DNA of 64,000 nucleotides from Sinotaia quadrata (GCA_028829895.1 CM054180.1:118340973-118404972), one strand, 5' to 3'. Positions 32,395 to 44,640 are shown, numbered from the stretch's first letter. Translations and numbers: made by a program. The notes: a model not told the origin generated them from the sequence alone.

Positions 32395-33196
32395 TACTTT
32401 TCAACTCCATTTATATTTAATGATCCTCCAGCAGACACCACTCGTCTCTCTCACTTGGCGGATATACGGGTGCTGTAAACGTTTTCTCTCTTCCACAACA
32501 TAAAACAACATTTATCATCACACAATGTTTCCGTGAGTGGAAAACTTCTTACTAAACAAGAAGACAAACCCATCTTTAATCTATATTTAGCGAGCCATCA
32601 TCCACCCACTCTCTTAAAGTTATCAATATGCATATGAAGGTCAATAAATTTAACAATAAATCAAATATACATATGACAAATACAATGAAATAGATTACTT
32701 GACATGGATATTTCCACAAACCCACAGTCAGATAATTTTATATTTACATAGCCTTATGTTTTAAAAGTAAAATTCAACAATAGAGTAAATACAAATTACA
32801 GTTTAATCTTATCCAAGAACAGAAATGGAGTTATTAGAGATAATTAATAATAGTTTTACATAACTTTGTTAAACCTCTGTCAATAGTCTTTCCATGCATT
32901 TTTTGCAACAAAGACTCAAGTTCCACTTCTTAGAATTAATCTGGGTGCTTCTTTTCATCATATCAACTCCTTCAAACAGAAGAATGAATGTAGTGATATC
33001 CAACAACTTCTCTACACCAGAAATTGTTCAGGAAGTGAGCACATCTTGCTGCCACACATCAGTAGAGTGTAATGTGTTCTTACACTTACACTCTGCTTCC
33101 TGCCTTTACCACGATCGGTCATAGCAGTTTACTATCAGTGAACCAGTAGATTCATACAGCATGTGAAAGGCACGCTTTGTCTCTAAAAAACATAAT
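32395..33196 (-). mobile_element. Solo LTR family 1, copy B, left part (interrupted)
   Basis: Aligns with 55560-56450 of copy C: CTCCAGCAGACA, then CTCACTTGGCGGATA, then GTCAATAAATTTA. It stops at CATAAT where the large LTR retrotransposon begins. Its outer left end lacks the family terminus and about 80 bp, so it is truncated or rearranged next to the CACT-rich DNA. Confidence 0.8.
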
Positions 33197-34925
33197 TGTC
33201 ACAAAACGGGAGGCTCGTTACAAGCCGACCTCGAGCTGAAGTTAGAGATGCAAGGGGTGAAGTCTAATTTTGGCCTGCTCCGGTGCACCTCCAAGAAAAG
33301 CCCGGTGACGTATGCCAGTACTACGTCGCGTCAAGTTGTTACATAGACACACATGACATACTCCATTGATGTTTGGGTGGGGCCCACTTTATTAATGTCA
33401 TGCCAAGGAACGTTTTATTGGCGGTGTGTGTTGTGAGTGTGTATCATAAATGTGAATAAATGGACGAACAGACGAACGGTGCAAAACAATAGTACAAATT
33501 CTTTCGTCCCTCTCAAAAACTATGAATAACAAGAGAGTTGAAAGATGTTTAAATCAGGTTATTTATTTCCCGATTTAAAAGGGGCACTACTCTTTCGCAC
33601 AGTGATTAATCATTCATTCAACTTTCCAATGTCATGCACTCTGTGGGAAATAAGGGGAGATGAAAATGATGGAATTCAAAATATAAAATAAAGATTAATT
33701 ACACAATTCTTATGCGGCAAATGTGGCCGCTTTAACAATAGTTTACATGTAAAATAAGCATTACTTTTAACATTAGAGTTCTTATTTTGCAAACGATATA
33801 ATAGTGTTCATTTTCTTAAGAGTCCTGAGTTAAGTATGTGCGCGTTAGCCGTGCTAATTGATTTACTCACTATTAATGTCAGAGTTCCAAGGAGACGACG
33901 TAAGCTCACACGTCACTTATAAGCGGCACTTCAAAGTGAAGATCACACGCAATTGAGGCGTGCATTACAGGTGAAGATTCTGCAGAATCTAGGCACCACT
34001 TTCAGATCATCACTGGGGAGAAATCTGAAATTTAACTGACTGTTGTCAGTCTCGATAATTGTCGCTGTTTCTGGTTGTCGTGGATACGGACACCCCAACG
34101 ACGTTTAGCATTATCGGGTGGAATCGTCCAGTGGGATGTGTCGTCGCATTACATTGAGTGTAGAAATCCGGATATGTATCTCCGGCGCTAGCCCCTCAAT
34201 TTGCGGGATAGACTGCCAAAACGAACTCAGACAGGGGGAAGAACAAGTTGGTCCCTCGTGTCGTTAACTGCATACAACCAGCGTCGCGTGCATTGGGTTT
34301 TCTTTGGACAGCGAACTTTCCACTTTGCCAACAATTATACTGAGTAATTTTGCCTCGTTACTCAATATATGGCATCAGACGGATGGAAAACGGAGGGAAA
34401 GAGATTATTGCAGCTTTCCTTTATGAAATCTCTGTACATGAGATAATTCATACGTGAAGTTAGACTGGCTTCAGACGAATCGACGTTTTCAACATTGAGA
34501 GTAAAGTCTTCATTTCGCCTCTTATATAGCCTTCACTGAAGGTTTCCAAAACTTCCAGAAGCTATGTCCCGTGACATGATTTTTGCCTTGGATAATATAG
34601 TGGTAATTGCGATGCACGCTTTTCTGTAGCGAATTCTAATTGCGCACTGGCCACTTCTCTTGTCAACAACACGTGACTCGAAGTGCGCAGTTGTCCCAAT
34701 CATTTAATATACATATCTTTCACAAACTAATATATATATTCAATATGATAATTAACACACACTGCGTCACGAACGTCTGTCTACTAAAGAGATCTTAGGT
34801 GACCGTTACTGGAAGTTACATGCTACATACGAAAAATAACAAAACTCGGATTACTTCAATTAGTTTTGTTAGCGGTTTTTTAAAATGAAATAAAATATAA
34901 TTTCTGTCCCTCATTTCCTGTGACA
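33197..34925 (-). repeat. 3' LTR of the Gmr1-like element
   Basis: 1729 bp, reading by eye identical to the 5' LTR except for one base (34906). Bounded by TG...CA in both orientations. Confidence 0.95.
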
Positions 34926-34937
34926 ACCCCCTTCTTA
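34926..34937 (-). other. Polypurine tract of the Gmr1-like element
   Basis: In coding orientation it reads TAAGAAGGGGGT directly before the 3' LTR, the expected place for the plus-strand DNA primer. Confidence 0.7.
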
Positions 34938-35052
34938 AAATTGATTGGAGCTCACAGAGTGGAAATCAAATAGGAACAAAAAATTTTATTTCACACGATA
35001 GTCCCCACAGGAATTTTATGCGCATCTGTGGAGAGACTATCCTCTCTCTTGT

Positions 35053-38000
35053 TTATATCGCGGTTATGGCATGCCGGGATAATGCATCGGCACCCGAATT
35101 CTCTCGGCCCGCGATGTGTTCGACAACGAAGCTATACTCCTGTAGCAGGAGTGTCCATCTAGTTAGCCTAGCGTTATCATACATGCTAGTGCGCAGATAT
35201 GTCAGCGGCTTATGATCGCACTGCAGGATGAATGGTTTAGAGTACAGATAAGCACTAAATTTCTTGAGTGCCCATACGATTGCTAAGCACTCTTTTTCAA
35301 TCGTAGAATACCGTGTCTCACGATCTAACAGTTTCTTAGACGCGTATGCTACCGGTAGGTATTCGTCATCTGTCTCTTGGAGAAGTATGGCACCGAGGCC
35401 TTCGTCTGATGCGTCGGTCCTGACAATAAATCTTTTGTCAAAGTCTGGTAACTGTAGGACGGGTTTACTGGTCAAGATGTCCTTCACCTTTTCGAGGGCG
35501 GTGCTACACTCGGCCGTCCATCGTATTTTCGTAGGTTGTTTGTTCCCAGTTAAGTCCGTCAGTGGTTTAAGAAGCGTACTGAAGTTTGGGACAAATTTTC
35601 GGTAGTACCCCACTAGCCCCAAAACTGCCCTGACCTGTTTCTTTGTAGTCGGTAAGGTCATGTCACGAATGGCTGCAGTTAAGTCTAGATTTGGGCCTAT
35701 ATGTCCGTCACTTATGATATGGCCAAGAAACTCAATCTCTCGAAAGCCCGCGCGTACTTTGGAGGGTTTCACGGTCAATTTATTGCGCTCGAGAATGTCA
35801 AGTAGACCACTCACTGAGGATAAATGTTGGTCCCATGTTCCTGTTGCTACCAGTATGTCATCAAAGAAATTCAATGCGTTAACGCTCTCTAACGGTAACT
35901 TTCGCATGAAGCGCGCAAATGTTGCGGGTGCGTTCGCTAGTCCGAACGGTAGTCGGCAAAACTGAAATAAGCCTAGCGGGGTTGGAAATGCTGTTTTTGG
36001 TCTGTCGTCAATAGCAACTGACAGTTGCCAGTACCCTTTGCACATGTCAAACTTCGAAAAGTAATGTGCCTTGGTTAGTTTTGCGAATAATTCGTCCTGA
36101 TTTGGGATAGGTTCCGCATCGAATTCAGTTATCTCATTTAACTGTCTGTAGTCCACACAAAAACGAAGCGTACCGTCTTTCTTTTTAACTAAGACGACCG
36201 GTGATGAATATGGGGAGATTGAATGTTCAATCACGCCCTGTTTTTGCATTTCACGCACCTGTTCTGCTATGTACTTTGTGCTCTCATATTTCTGTGGGTA
36301 CTGTTTTAAGCGTATCGGTTTGTCACTTAAAAGTTTTATGCGGTGTTCAACCAAATCTGAGTGGCCCGGTTGGTCGGTGAATATGCGCGCGTGTCTGTGT
36401 AAGAGTTTTGACATTGCGTCGCGCTGTTCGACAGTTAAGTTCGAGTCAATCTCGACTTGATCGACTGTAACTGCAGGGTTAGGCGTGGTTTCGGCGGACA
36501 TCATGTCTGTTCTGAAATTGGAGTCTTCCAATTGTATCAGTGCGACATTCACGTTTTGTATCTGTTCGTCGTTGCGTTCGTAGTAACGCTTGAGCATATT
36601 TATGTGATAGATTTTCTGCTTATTTCCTATCTGTATGCTGTAGTCGTTCTGCTTCACACGCTTAATAACGCGGTAGGGTCCACGCCAGTGCATTTGCATG
36701 CGGTTGTTATGCGTGGGCCGCAAGAGTAACACGAGCTGACCTGGTTCGAGGTTACGTTCCACAGCAGTACGGTCAAAATTTCGCTTGTATCGGGGTTGTT
36801 TTTCGCGAATGTTTTCCTGTGCTAAGTGACATGTCTCAGTCAGACGTTGACGTAGTTCGGCTACGTACGTGTGAACATCTTTACCATCAGTCACAGTGTC
36901 TCCCTTGACCCATGTTTCTTTTATTAGCTTAAGGGGACCACGAGGTTGCCTGCCGTATAGTAGTTGGAATGGTGAGTAGCCCGTACTCTCTTGTGGGAGT
37001 TCGCGATACGCGAAGAGTAATGGTGCTAGAAAACGTGGCCACTGGTCGGGTTGTTCCGAGGCCATTTTAATTAACATTTTCTTTATTGTACCGTTGAAGC
37101 GTTCAACGGCACCATTAGACTGAGCGTGATATGGTGATGAGAACAACTGTTTACACGCCAGTAGACGCATTGTTTCAGCCATCATTGCTGAGGTGAATTG
37201 AGTGCCCTGGTCACTCAATATTTCTCGGGGAACACCCGTGCGAGAAAATACGTCTATTAAAGCGTCTGCGACTTCGATTGCTGTGATGCCCTTTAATGCG
37301 ACTGCTTCTGGATATCGTGTTGCAAAATCCACGATTGTTAGGATATAGCGATATCCTCCTTCGGCTGCGGGAATGATTGGGCCAATAATGTCTACTGCGA
37401 CTTTTAGGAATGGTTCCTCTACTGTTGGTACTATCTCGAGGGGAACTCGACTGACACGCCCTCGGTCAATATGTTGTTGACACTGCGTACATGTACGAAC
37501 GTACGAGCGAACATCCCTACTCAGGCCTGGCCAAAAGAAGTCCTCACGAACCCGCTGCTCAGTGCGCCGCGCGCCCTGATGTCCAGACATGATTGAGTCG
37601 TGTGCAAAGCTTAGAATCAGCGGTCTGAGTGGTGTAGGGGTAAATAAACACGTGGTGCTTCTAGTATCATTTTCCTTATAGTCGGTGCGCCGAAACGCTA
37701 GTCCGTCCTTCAGGAAATACATCATTGTTGCGTACTTGCTGGACGTAATAGTGTTTTTCCGTGCCAGCTTTAGCATTGAGGACAAACTTTTGTCCTCCTG
37801 CTGCAGGTGACTGAGTTGACTTGGGGTCAACTGCGGGAATGTATTCTCGACTATCTTTAGAGCTGGGGGTCCTTGTTTACTACGTTCCCGTTGTGCTCTA
37901 GTGGTTACGGGGAGAACAGGATAGATGCCATCAGTGTGTGTGTCACACTGCCCGGGCGATAGTATGAATCCGAACTGCATGTCTCTTATCACTGCGGCGG

Positions 38001-39234
38001 TGACTGTACCGGAAAATACGGGTGACGTAACATGTACAGTGGCTCTTGGACATGTACTAAGGTGTCCCATAACACATCGAATGCGGACACTACCTCTTAG
38101 ATACTGTTCAGGGCGTACAAGTTTAGCATTTATGCAGCTTATGGACGCGCCTGTATCGACCAGTATTTTGACTCTTTTTCCGTTTACTGTAGCCTGTTGG
38201 GTCTTTAGAGTTGCACCTGTTTCAGTGCATACCTTTACATCACGTGGACTGGGACAGTTCTGAGAACTATGCCCCTTCCCTTTGCAAGTGTAACATGTCA
38301 TAGGTGGGGAGTCACGTGTGTGACGTCGTACGTCTTGTGACTTAGTGTATGTCCGCTGTACCGGTTCGGGTTTTTCCGATTTCGTCATTGGTCGGTTCGG
38401 TTTCTGTGTATACTTCTGCCGATTTGTAAGAGGAGGGCGTGGTGCACTCCTCGTAATTACCGGATCAGGGTAATCATTATACGTGTCTGCTAACTTCAAC
38501 ATATCACAGAAGTTAGTCGGGGGATTTCGCTGCAAATATGTCGTCATTGCAGGCGGAGCAATATGGAGAAATTGATCTCTTAATATCAAATCAAATAGGC
38601 CCTCATATGTCTTCTGGATGTCTGTCAAATCAATCCATCTATCAAGATAATGGCGTAACCTGGTACCGAAGGCTTGCATGGTGTCATTTGCTTTAGGTAT
38701 GGCTCTCCTAAACATTTTTCGAAAGCCTTCTGCTGTACATTGAAAAGTACGCATCAAACCCGTTTTGAGATCTGCATAAGTAATAGCGGGATCGCGCGTT
38801 AGATCAGTAAATGCGCGCGAGCTTTCACCTTGAAGTATTTGACCGAGTTGTTGTTTCTTTTCAATGTCAGTGTAATTAAAGTTGGCAATGAAGCTGTCAA
38901 AGCGTGTCAAAAACTCGTCAATCGTCTCGACTTCATGGTTGAAGAAAGCTAGCCGTGTCCGGGGTTTATTTAATTCGGCCTGTTGCTTAGCAGTCCCCTC
39001 TAACAACTTCTCTCTAGCTGTTAACTCTTGCTTAGCTAATTCAAGCTGTTCCTGATGTGCTTTAGCTTTTAATCTAAGCTTTTTCTCTTCTGCTTCCTGC
39101 CTTTTATCTTCTAAATCCCTAGCAGACTGAATCTTTAATAACTCTATTTCTCTTGCCTCTTTAGCTCTTTTTTCCTCTAGCTTATTTTTCTTATCCTCTA
39201 ATTCTCTAGCCTCTTTCGCTCTTTTCTCCTCCAA
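35053..39234 (-). CDS. Gmr1-like Gag-PR-INT-RT-RNase H polyprotein
   Basis: One open frame of 1393 residues, counted from a non-ATG codon at 39234; it is open up to 39375. Domains, by residue: Lys/Glu-rich coiled coil 1-95; Gag about 100-260; CCHC knuckle CYTCKGKGHSSQNC 314-327; aspartic protease ILVDTGAS around 358-365; integrase zinc domain about 545-585 (GHQG, CTQC); integrase core with D615, D675 and E711 (spacing D-35-E); a GPY/F-like segment (HWRGPYRV) near 849; reverse transcriptase with FFDDI at 1123-1127; RNase H with TDAS at 1273 and DHKPL near 1340; end at SGADALSR. All key catalytic residues that I checked are present. Integrase before RT is unlike most Ty3/gypsy elements and typical of Gmr1. 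There is no envelope frame. Confidence 0.95.
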   Translation of the reverse strand: MEEKRAKEARELEDKKNKLEEKRAKEAREIELLKIQSARDLEDKRQEAEEKKLRLKAKAHQEQLELAKQELTAREKLLEGTAKQQAELNKPRTRLAFFNHEVETIDEFLTRFDSFIANFNYTDIEKKQQLGQILQGESSRAFTDLTRDPAITYADLKTGLMRTFQCTAEGFRKMFRRAIPKANDTMQAFGTRLRHYLDRWIDLTDIQKTYEGLFDLILRDQFLHIAPPAMTTYLQRNPPTNFCDMLKLADTYNDYPDPVITRSAPRPPLTNRQKYTQKPNRPMTKSEKPEPVQRTYTKSQDVRRHTRDSPPMTCYTCKGKGHSSQNCPSPRDVKVCTETGATLKTQQATVNGKRVKILVDTGASISCINAKLVRPEQYLRGSVRIRCVMGHLSTCPRATVHVTSPVFSGTVTAAVIRDMQFGFILSPGQCDTHTDGIYPVLPVTTRAQRERSKQGPPALKIVENTFPQLTPSQLSHLQQEDKSLSSMLKLARKNTITSSKYATMMYFLKDGLAFRRTDYKENDTRSTTCLFTPTPLRPLILSFAHDSIMSGHQGARRTEQRVREDFFWPGLSRDVRSYVRTCTQCQQHIDRGRVSRVPLEIVPTVEEPFLKVAVDIIGPIIPAAEGGYRYILTIVDFATRYPEAVALKGITAIEVADALIDVFSRTGVPREILSDQGTQFTSAMMAETMRLLACKQLFSSPYHAQSNGAVERFNGTIKKMLIKMASEQPDQWPRFLAPLLFAYRELPQESTGYSPFQLLYGRQPRGPLKLIKETWVKGDTVTDGKDVHTYVAELRQRLTETCHLAQENIREKQPRYKRNFDRTAVERNLEPGQLVLLLRPTHNNRMQMHWRGPYRVIKRVKQNDYSIQIGNKQKIYHINMLKRYYERNDEQIQNVNVALIQLEDSNFRTDMMSAETTPNPAVTVDQVEIDSNLTVEQRDAMSKLLHRHARIFTDQPGHSDLVEHRIKLLSDKPIRLKQYPQKYESTKYIAEQVREMQKQGVIEHSISPYSSPVVLVKKKDGTLRFCVDYRQLNEITEFDAEPIPNQDELFAKLTKAHYFSKFDMCKGYWQLSVAIDDRPKTAFPTPLGLFQFCRLPFGLANAPATFARFMRKLPLESVNALNFFDDILVATGTWDQHLSSVSGLLDILERNKLTVKPSKVRAGFREIEFLGHIISDGHIGPNLDLTAAIRDMTLPTTKKQVRAVLGLVGYYRKFVPNFSTLLKPLTDLTGNKQPTKIRWTAECSTALEKVKDILTSKPVLQLPDFDKRFIVRTDASDEGLGAILLQETDDEYLPVAYASKKLLDRETRYSTIEKECLAIVWALKKFSAYLYSKPFILQCDHKPLTYLRTSMYDNARLTRWTLLLQEYSFVVEHIAGRENSGADALSRHAITAI

Positions 39235-39350
39235 CTCTCTCGCCTCTTTCGCTCTTTTTTCCTCTAGCTTATTTTTCTTATCCTCTAGTTCTCTAGCCTC
39301 TTTCGCTCTTTTTTCCTCTAGCTTATTTTTCTTATCCTCTATTTCTTTAG
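39155..39350 (-). repeat. 54-bp internal tandem repeats in the gag coiled coil
   Basis: CCTCTAGCTTATTTTTCTTA recurs at about 39174, 39261 and 39315 (spacing 87 and 54). In protein this gives repeats built on KRAKEARELEDKKNKLEE. Length variation here would change coiled-coil length without breaking frame. Confidence 0.75.
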
Positions 39351-39422
39351 GTCGGCTTTCTCGTACCCGAATTCTCTACCCATAGCCATGAGTTCTTTCT
39401 TTATGTTTACTAGCTCGGCCAT
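39339..39422 (-). CDS. Short N-terminal gag frame, out of phase with the polyprotein
   Basis: ATG at 39420-39422 opens a 27-codon frame (MAELVNIKKELMAMGREFGY, then seven more residues) that stops at 39339-39341. It resembles the usual N-terminus of gypsy Gag proteins and runs straight towards the coiled coil, but in a different phase from the long frame. A one-base loss in a short A-run near 39342-39350 is the simplest reading. A sequence error or ribosomal slippage are alternatives. Confidence 0.6.
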   Translation of the reverse strand: MAELVNIKKELMAMGREFGYEKADLKK

Positions 39423-39856
39423 TTTTAAAATTGCTAGTTATCACGAGTATGGATAAAGTGACTTAGAATATTCGCGGGATTTTGACCTCTGTCGGTCACA
39501 AGTGGTGCAATGGTGTGTATATGAACACCAGCTACCACGTGATTAGGATTATTACAAACACGAGTAAAAGGAGTCCTAATCGCAAATTTGCAAAGTTAGC
39601 AAAACAACAGTTGCTAATGTAGCGTACAAAATATCGATCTAAGTACGTCTAAACACGAGTCGGTACGCGTTAACGATAATAGCGTAAAGATTATAAAACT
39701 TATTTCAACACAATAATAAGTCTTATCAAAATCCAGTTCACCTAAGTCTCAATAGCAAAGCCCTAACATGCAATAAACAATGCATAATGGTGATGAGATA
39801 GAAAAGCAGGAAAGAGATGATACTTTCTTACAACAACACAATTTACCTTGTCAGAT

Positions 39857-39874
39857 CACGGTCAGTGGTCACCA
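39857..39874 (-). other. Primer-binding site of the Gmr1-like element
   Basis: Two bases inside the 5' LTR the coding strand reads TGGTGACCACTGACCGTG. It begins with TGG as expected for pairing with a tRNA 3' CCA end. The priming tRNA is not identified. Confidence 0.6.
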
Positions 39875-39876
39875 GA

Positions 39877-41605
39877 TGTCACAAAACGGGAGGCTCGTTA
39901 CAAGCCGACCTCGAGCTGAAGTTAGAGATGCAAGGGGTGAAGTCTAATTTTGGCCTGCTCCGGTGCACCTCCAAGAAAAGCCCGGTGACGTATGCCAGTA
40001 CTACGTCGCGTCAAGTTGTTACATAGACACACATGACATACTCCATTGATGTTTGGGTGGGGCCCACTTTATTAATGTCATGCCAAGGAACGTTTTATTG
40101 GCGGTGTGTGTTGTGAGTGTGTATCATAAATGTGAATAAATGGACGAACAGACGAACGGTGCAAAACAATAGTACAAATTCTTTCGTCCCTCTCAAAAAC
40201 TATGAATAACAAGAGAGTTGAAAGATGTTTAAATCAGGTTATTTATTTCCCGATTTAAAAGGGGCACTACTCTTTCGCACAGTGATTAATCATTCATTCA
40301 ACTTTCCAATGTCATGCACTCTGTGGGAAATAAGGGGAGATGAAAATGATGGAATTCAAAATATAAAATAAAGATTAATTACACAATTCTTATGCGGCAA
40401 ATGTGGCCGCTTTAACAATAGTTTACATGTAAAATAAGCATTACTTTTAACATTAGAGTTCTTATTTTGCAAACGATATAATAGTGTTCATTTTCTTAAG
40501 AGTCCTGAGTTAAGTATGTGCGCGTTAGCCGTGCTAATTGATTTACTCACTATTAATGTCAGAGTTCCAAGGAGACGACGTAAGCTCACACGTCACTTAT
40601 AAGCGGCACTTCAAAGTGAAGATCACACGCAATTGAGGCGTGCATTACAGGTGAAGATTCTGCAGAATCTAGGCACCACTTTCAGATCATCACTGGGGAG
40701 AAATCTGAAATTTAACTGACTGTTGTCAGTCTCGATAATTGTCGCTGTTTCTGGTTGTCGTGGATACGGACACCCCAACGACGTTTAGCATTATCGGGTG
40801 GAATCGTCCAGTGGGATGTGTCGTCGCATTACATTGAGTGTAGAAATCCGGATATGTATCTCCGGCGCTAGCCCCTCAATTTGCGGGATAGACTGCCAAA
40901 ACGAACTCAGACAGGGGGAAGAACAAGTTGGTCCCTCGTGTCGTTAACTGCATACAACCAGCGTCGCGTGCATTGGGTTTTCTTTGGACAGCGAACTTTC
41001 CACTTTGCCAACAATTATACTGAGTAATTTTGCCTCGTTACTCAATATATGGCATCAGACGGATGGAAAACGGAGGGAAAGAGATTATTGCAGCTTTCCT
41101 TTATGAAATCTCTGTACATGAGATAATTCATACGTGAAGTTAGACTGGCTTCAGACGAATCGACGTTTTCAACATTGAGAGTAAAGTCTTCATTTCGCCT
41201 CTTATATAGCCTTCACTGAAGGTTTCCAAAACTTCCAGAAGCTATGTCCCGTGACATGATTTTTGCCTTGGATAATATAGTGGTAATTGCGATGCACGCT
41301 TTTCTGTAGCGAATTCTAATTGCGCACTGGCCACTTCTCTTGTCAACAACACGTGACTCGAAGTGCGCAGTTGTCCCAATCATTTAATATACATATCTTT
41401 CACAAACTAATATATATATTCAATATGATAATTAACACACACTGCGTCACGAACGTCTGTCTACTAAAGAGATCTTAGGTGACCGTTACTGGAAGTTACA
41501 TGCTACATACGAAAAATAACAAAACTCGGATTACTTCAATTAGTTTTGTTAGCGGTTTTTTAAAATGAAATAAAATATAATTTCTATCCCTCATTTCCTG
41601 TGACA
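39877..41605 (-). repeat. 5' LTR of the Gmr1-like element
   Basis: 1729 bp, the same as 33197-34925 apart from one base (41586). It should contain the element's promoter; no start site was placed. Confidence 0.95.
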
Positions 41606-41610
41606 ATAAT

Positions 41611-42250
41611 CAGGGGACAAACACACTGTTTTCCAGTTTATTGCTTCATAACTCCGTTCTATTTTACATTCCAGTCTCAACTTACAATTTCCTGCAATGG
41701 TATTTATTAGTCTGATACATGCACACAGCATAATAAATACATGGATACTAAAACAATGTCAAGCATTAGCATACTACATACAATCAGCTTACTTCAAACA
41801 TTTGTAGAAATAATAGTCTACTTGCATAATACGTCTTATTAAAACACAAGTGTAACATATCAATAACAAAATGCATGAAATATTTTTAAGTCCATTCTCT
41901 GTCAACCAGTCAGTTAATTCACCATGAAGCTAATGGCTGCCTTTCAAAACCGGTCTTCTTTTTGCCACTCCAAATTCAAAGTAGATTTCTCTACAGCAAA
42001 GTAAACTTTTTAATCTCATCCCATTGGCTGGTCTCGTTCTCGTATACCATAACCATTGGATAATAAAAACTACTCACTAGTTTGCATGACATCAGCAATT
42101 CTAGCATATTCTTGCCCGAGCTGATACTTCAACCCAGACACTTCAAAAATACCTTCATAAGGAGTACCCAAGGTTGGTTACTCTGACAATTGAACAATTT
42201 ATATAACAATTAAATTTAAAAATAGGGAGAGGTAAATTTACTCCACCACA
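41611..42250 (-). mobile_element. Solo LTR family 1, copy B, right part
   Basis: Continues copy B after the inserted retrotransposon (CAGGGGACAAACACACTG matches CAGGGAACAAACACTAAG in copy C) and ends at TTTACTCCACCACA, the family terminus. Confidence 0.82.
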
Positions 42251-44640
42251 TATATGTTTAGTCAATTTTGTATAATAACAGTTATCAAAACGAGATCATC
42301 CTGATGTAGCAGCCTGAAGACAGTGATTCCAGTATAGCCAGACGTTGGCGATCCGAGCGTGTAAAGACTCCCTAGTCCAAACTGCTGGGCTTATTGTCGA
42401 ATGGGACAATAAATGGGATCCCATGTGCTATAGGCCAGGCACACTTAATATCCCTTTTTTGGTAGCAAAAATTCAGACAGTGAGTCAATAATTGCACCTG
42501 TAAAATCCTCCGAACATCCACTCAAACCATCTCCGGGCACTAAATCCCTCCCGTTCAGAACATAAATCTTCCCCCCAACCCAGCTCTCGGGCCCAACTGC
42601 GAAGTCAGCCTAAGTAGGGGGAAAACGGATGCGAACACAAATCAAATGAACAAAACTGTGTGCCTTCTACAGCTGATTCACGATTGGTGTTTTTGTATGT
42701 GTGTGTGCGCGTGTGCGTGCGTGCGAGATAAGAAAAAGAGTACGTTCTTTATATCATTTAGTCCAAGGCATTCCACCCCGAATAGAGTCGTTGCCATAAT
42801 GGCTGGACAATTAACCTCGCCTTGCCTATCAGCAAAAGTGTGCACCGCCTGTTCACAAGCCAGTCATAAATGCAAATTGGGGAACTCGAGAACTTATCCT
42901 GTTCGTACCACTAAGAAAAGACACCTCCTGAAAATAAACTTTTCTGTAGAAAACACACTTCTTTTTTCTTTAAAGAGAGTCCGTGAATTTCTGAGTCAGT
43001 GAATGGCTGCTTATTACTGGCCCTGTTGTTACCTAGCTTAGTAGACTAGAACTGCAATGCCAATCACGGAAGTACAAGAGGGACTGACTATGACTACATG
43101 TCGTTGTCGTCATGTATACTGCGATTCGAATAACGGAAGTACAAGAAGAATGATTTAACGCCGTGTCTTCATATCTGCTGCGACTTCGAGCCTGTAAAGA
43201 TGGCCAGTGTACTACTGTTTTATTTAACGGATGTTTGTTTCTTGCAAAAAGTGAAAGGTCGAGAGTGCTTGATAGATGTGGACGTATATTAAATACACTG
43301 CTAAAACTTTCAAACACACCGGACGTCCTACCTTGTTATGGAGGACCACCTACCATTTCCGCAGGTCATTCAGTTAATATGTAAATCTGCGGGGTCTCAG
43401 TACATCTTATATATATTACTTAACTCACAGCGCAACAAATATTTTATTTCTTCAGGAGTATTTTGTTTGATTGTTTTTCATGTGTTCGCTCTCTTTCTCT
43501 CCCTCTGTTTCCCCACGCCCTTCAATAAGTAAACATGGGGCAAAGTTTACCGGACTGAGCTGAAACATTGGTAGTGCTTCTTGTTTTGATCTTTGTGTAC
43601 AATTTTAAAATAAATTGTGAGCTAGCCTTGCGCACGAAAACCCAGATACAGATGCACACACAATCACAACAAAACCACATAAATATACAACGCACGTCCA
43701 CACAAACGCACATAGACACAAACAAGAAGCAAGTATGCGATCAATTTAATCTACGCTCAAGAACATGTCCTCTGGTGTAGTGCACATGAAAACGCTACCC
43801 GACAGAAGATGTGCTAATGAACACAAATGGAGTTAATTTCACTTATCTCCCTTCCCTTTCTCCCGTATACTGATTGCAATCCATCTCCTTGCCACCGACC
43901 TCTCCACCTCCTTCCATGTCCCATTACCAGCCGAGAGTTGCGGGGATTGCCCTCCCTTGTCACAAAGAAACTGATTGCTTCGGCGCCGGGCTCGTTAAAT
44001 GGTTCAACGTCATTTTAATATCTGTTCGCCACCGTCCGATAAGACCACCTCTACGTAAAAAAGAAAGACCATATCAGGTACCAATTAAAAGTAAAATGTA
44101 ACAGAATGTTTACTGAAAATAACGTATCATATGATCTACTGTACAGGCTTATCTGACTGACGTAAGAGGTTGTATGCTTATTTTTAGAAAACCGAGCCAA
44201 CATGCAAACGTTTTTAAAAGTATTTCCTTCAAATAGTAACTAAGATTATTACCTGAATACCTTACTAAAATGTTAATATAAATAATTAATATCATATTAA
44301 CATTATTATTTTAGGCGTGTATCGAATAACAATCAAACTAATTATTATTAATATTTTAATCGTGTGTTTGTGCGTGTCTGTGCGTGATGCACTGTGCAAA
44401 TAAACTGAAAATAAACATTTAAAAGAGTTGTGATTTTTCATCTATAGCTGTGCTTGCTTAATTACTCCTTTGTCAAGACTTAAAAATTTGTAGCCCAATT
44501 CTATTGCTTGAGAATAGTATTAATAGTTTGACATCAGAAGACGAATAGCCTATTAAAACATCGATAGCTAAAACTAGATGGTTTTTATAACAGATAGAAA
44601 AAAAAGATATTTGAATAATAATTAAAAACAAGAACTTACA
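42251..44640. other. Unassigned sequence
   Basis: No gene supported. CpG-richer patches near 42.3-43.0 kb and 43.85-44.05 kb, with short direct repeats ACGGAAGTACAAG at about 43067 and 43134. The open frames present are short and lack recognisable domains. Confidence 0.4.

Larger units (their letters stand above)
33197..41605 (-). mobile_element. Full-length Gmr1-like Ty3/gypsy LTR retrotransposon, 8409 bp
   Basis: Two 1729-bp LTRs (33197-34925, 39877-41605) begin TGTCACAAAACGGG and end TTTCCTGTGACA on the plus strand. The target duplication is 5 bp, ATAAT (33192-33196 and 41606-41610). The empty site is preserved in copy C of the host repeat, where ...AAATATAATCAGGG runs through without interruption. 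Coding is on the minus strand, so 39877-41605 is the 5' LTR. I found a single LTR difference (G at 34906, A at 41586), so insertion is recent. The integrase-before-RT order places it with the Gmr1 clade. Confidence 0.95.
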
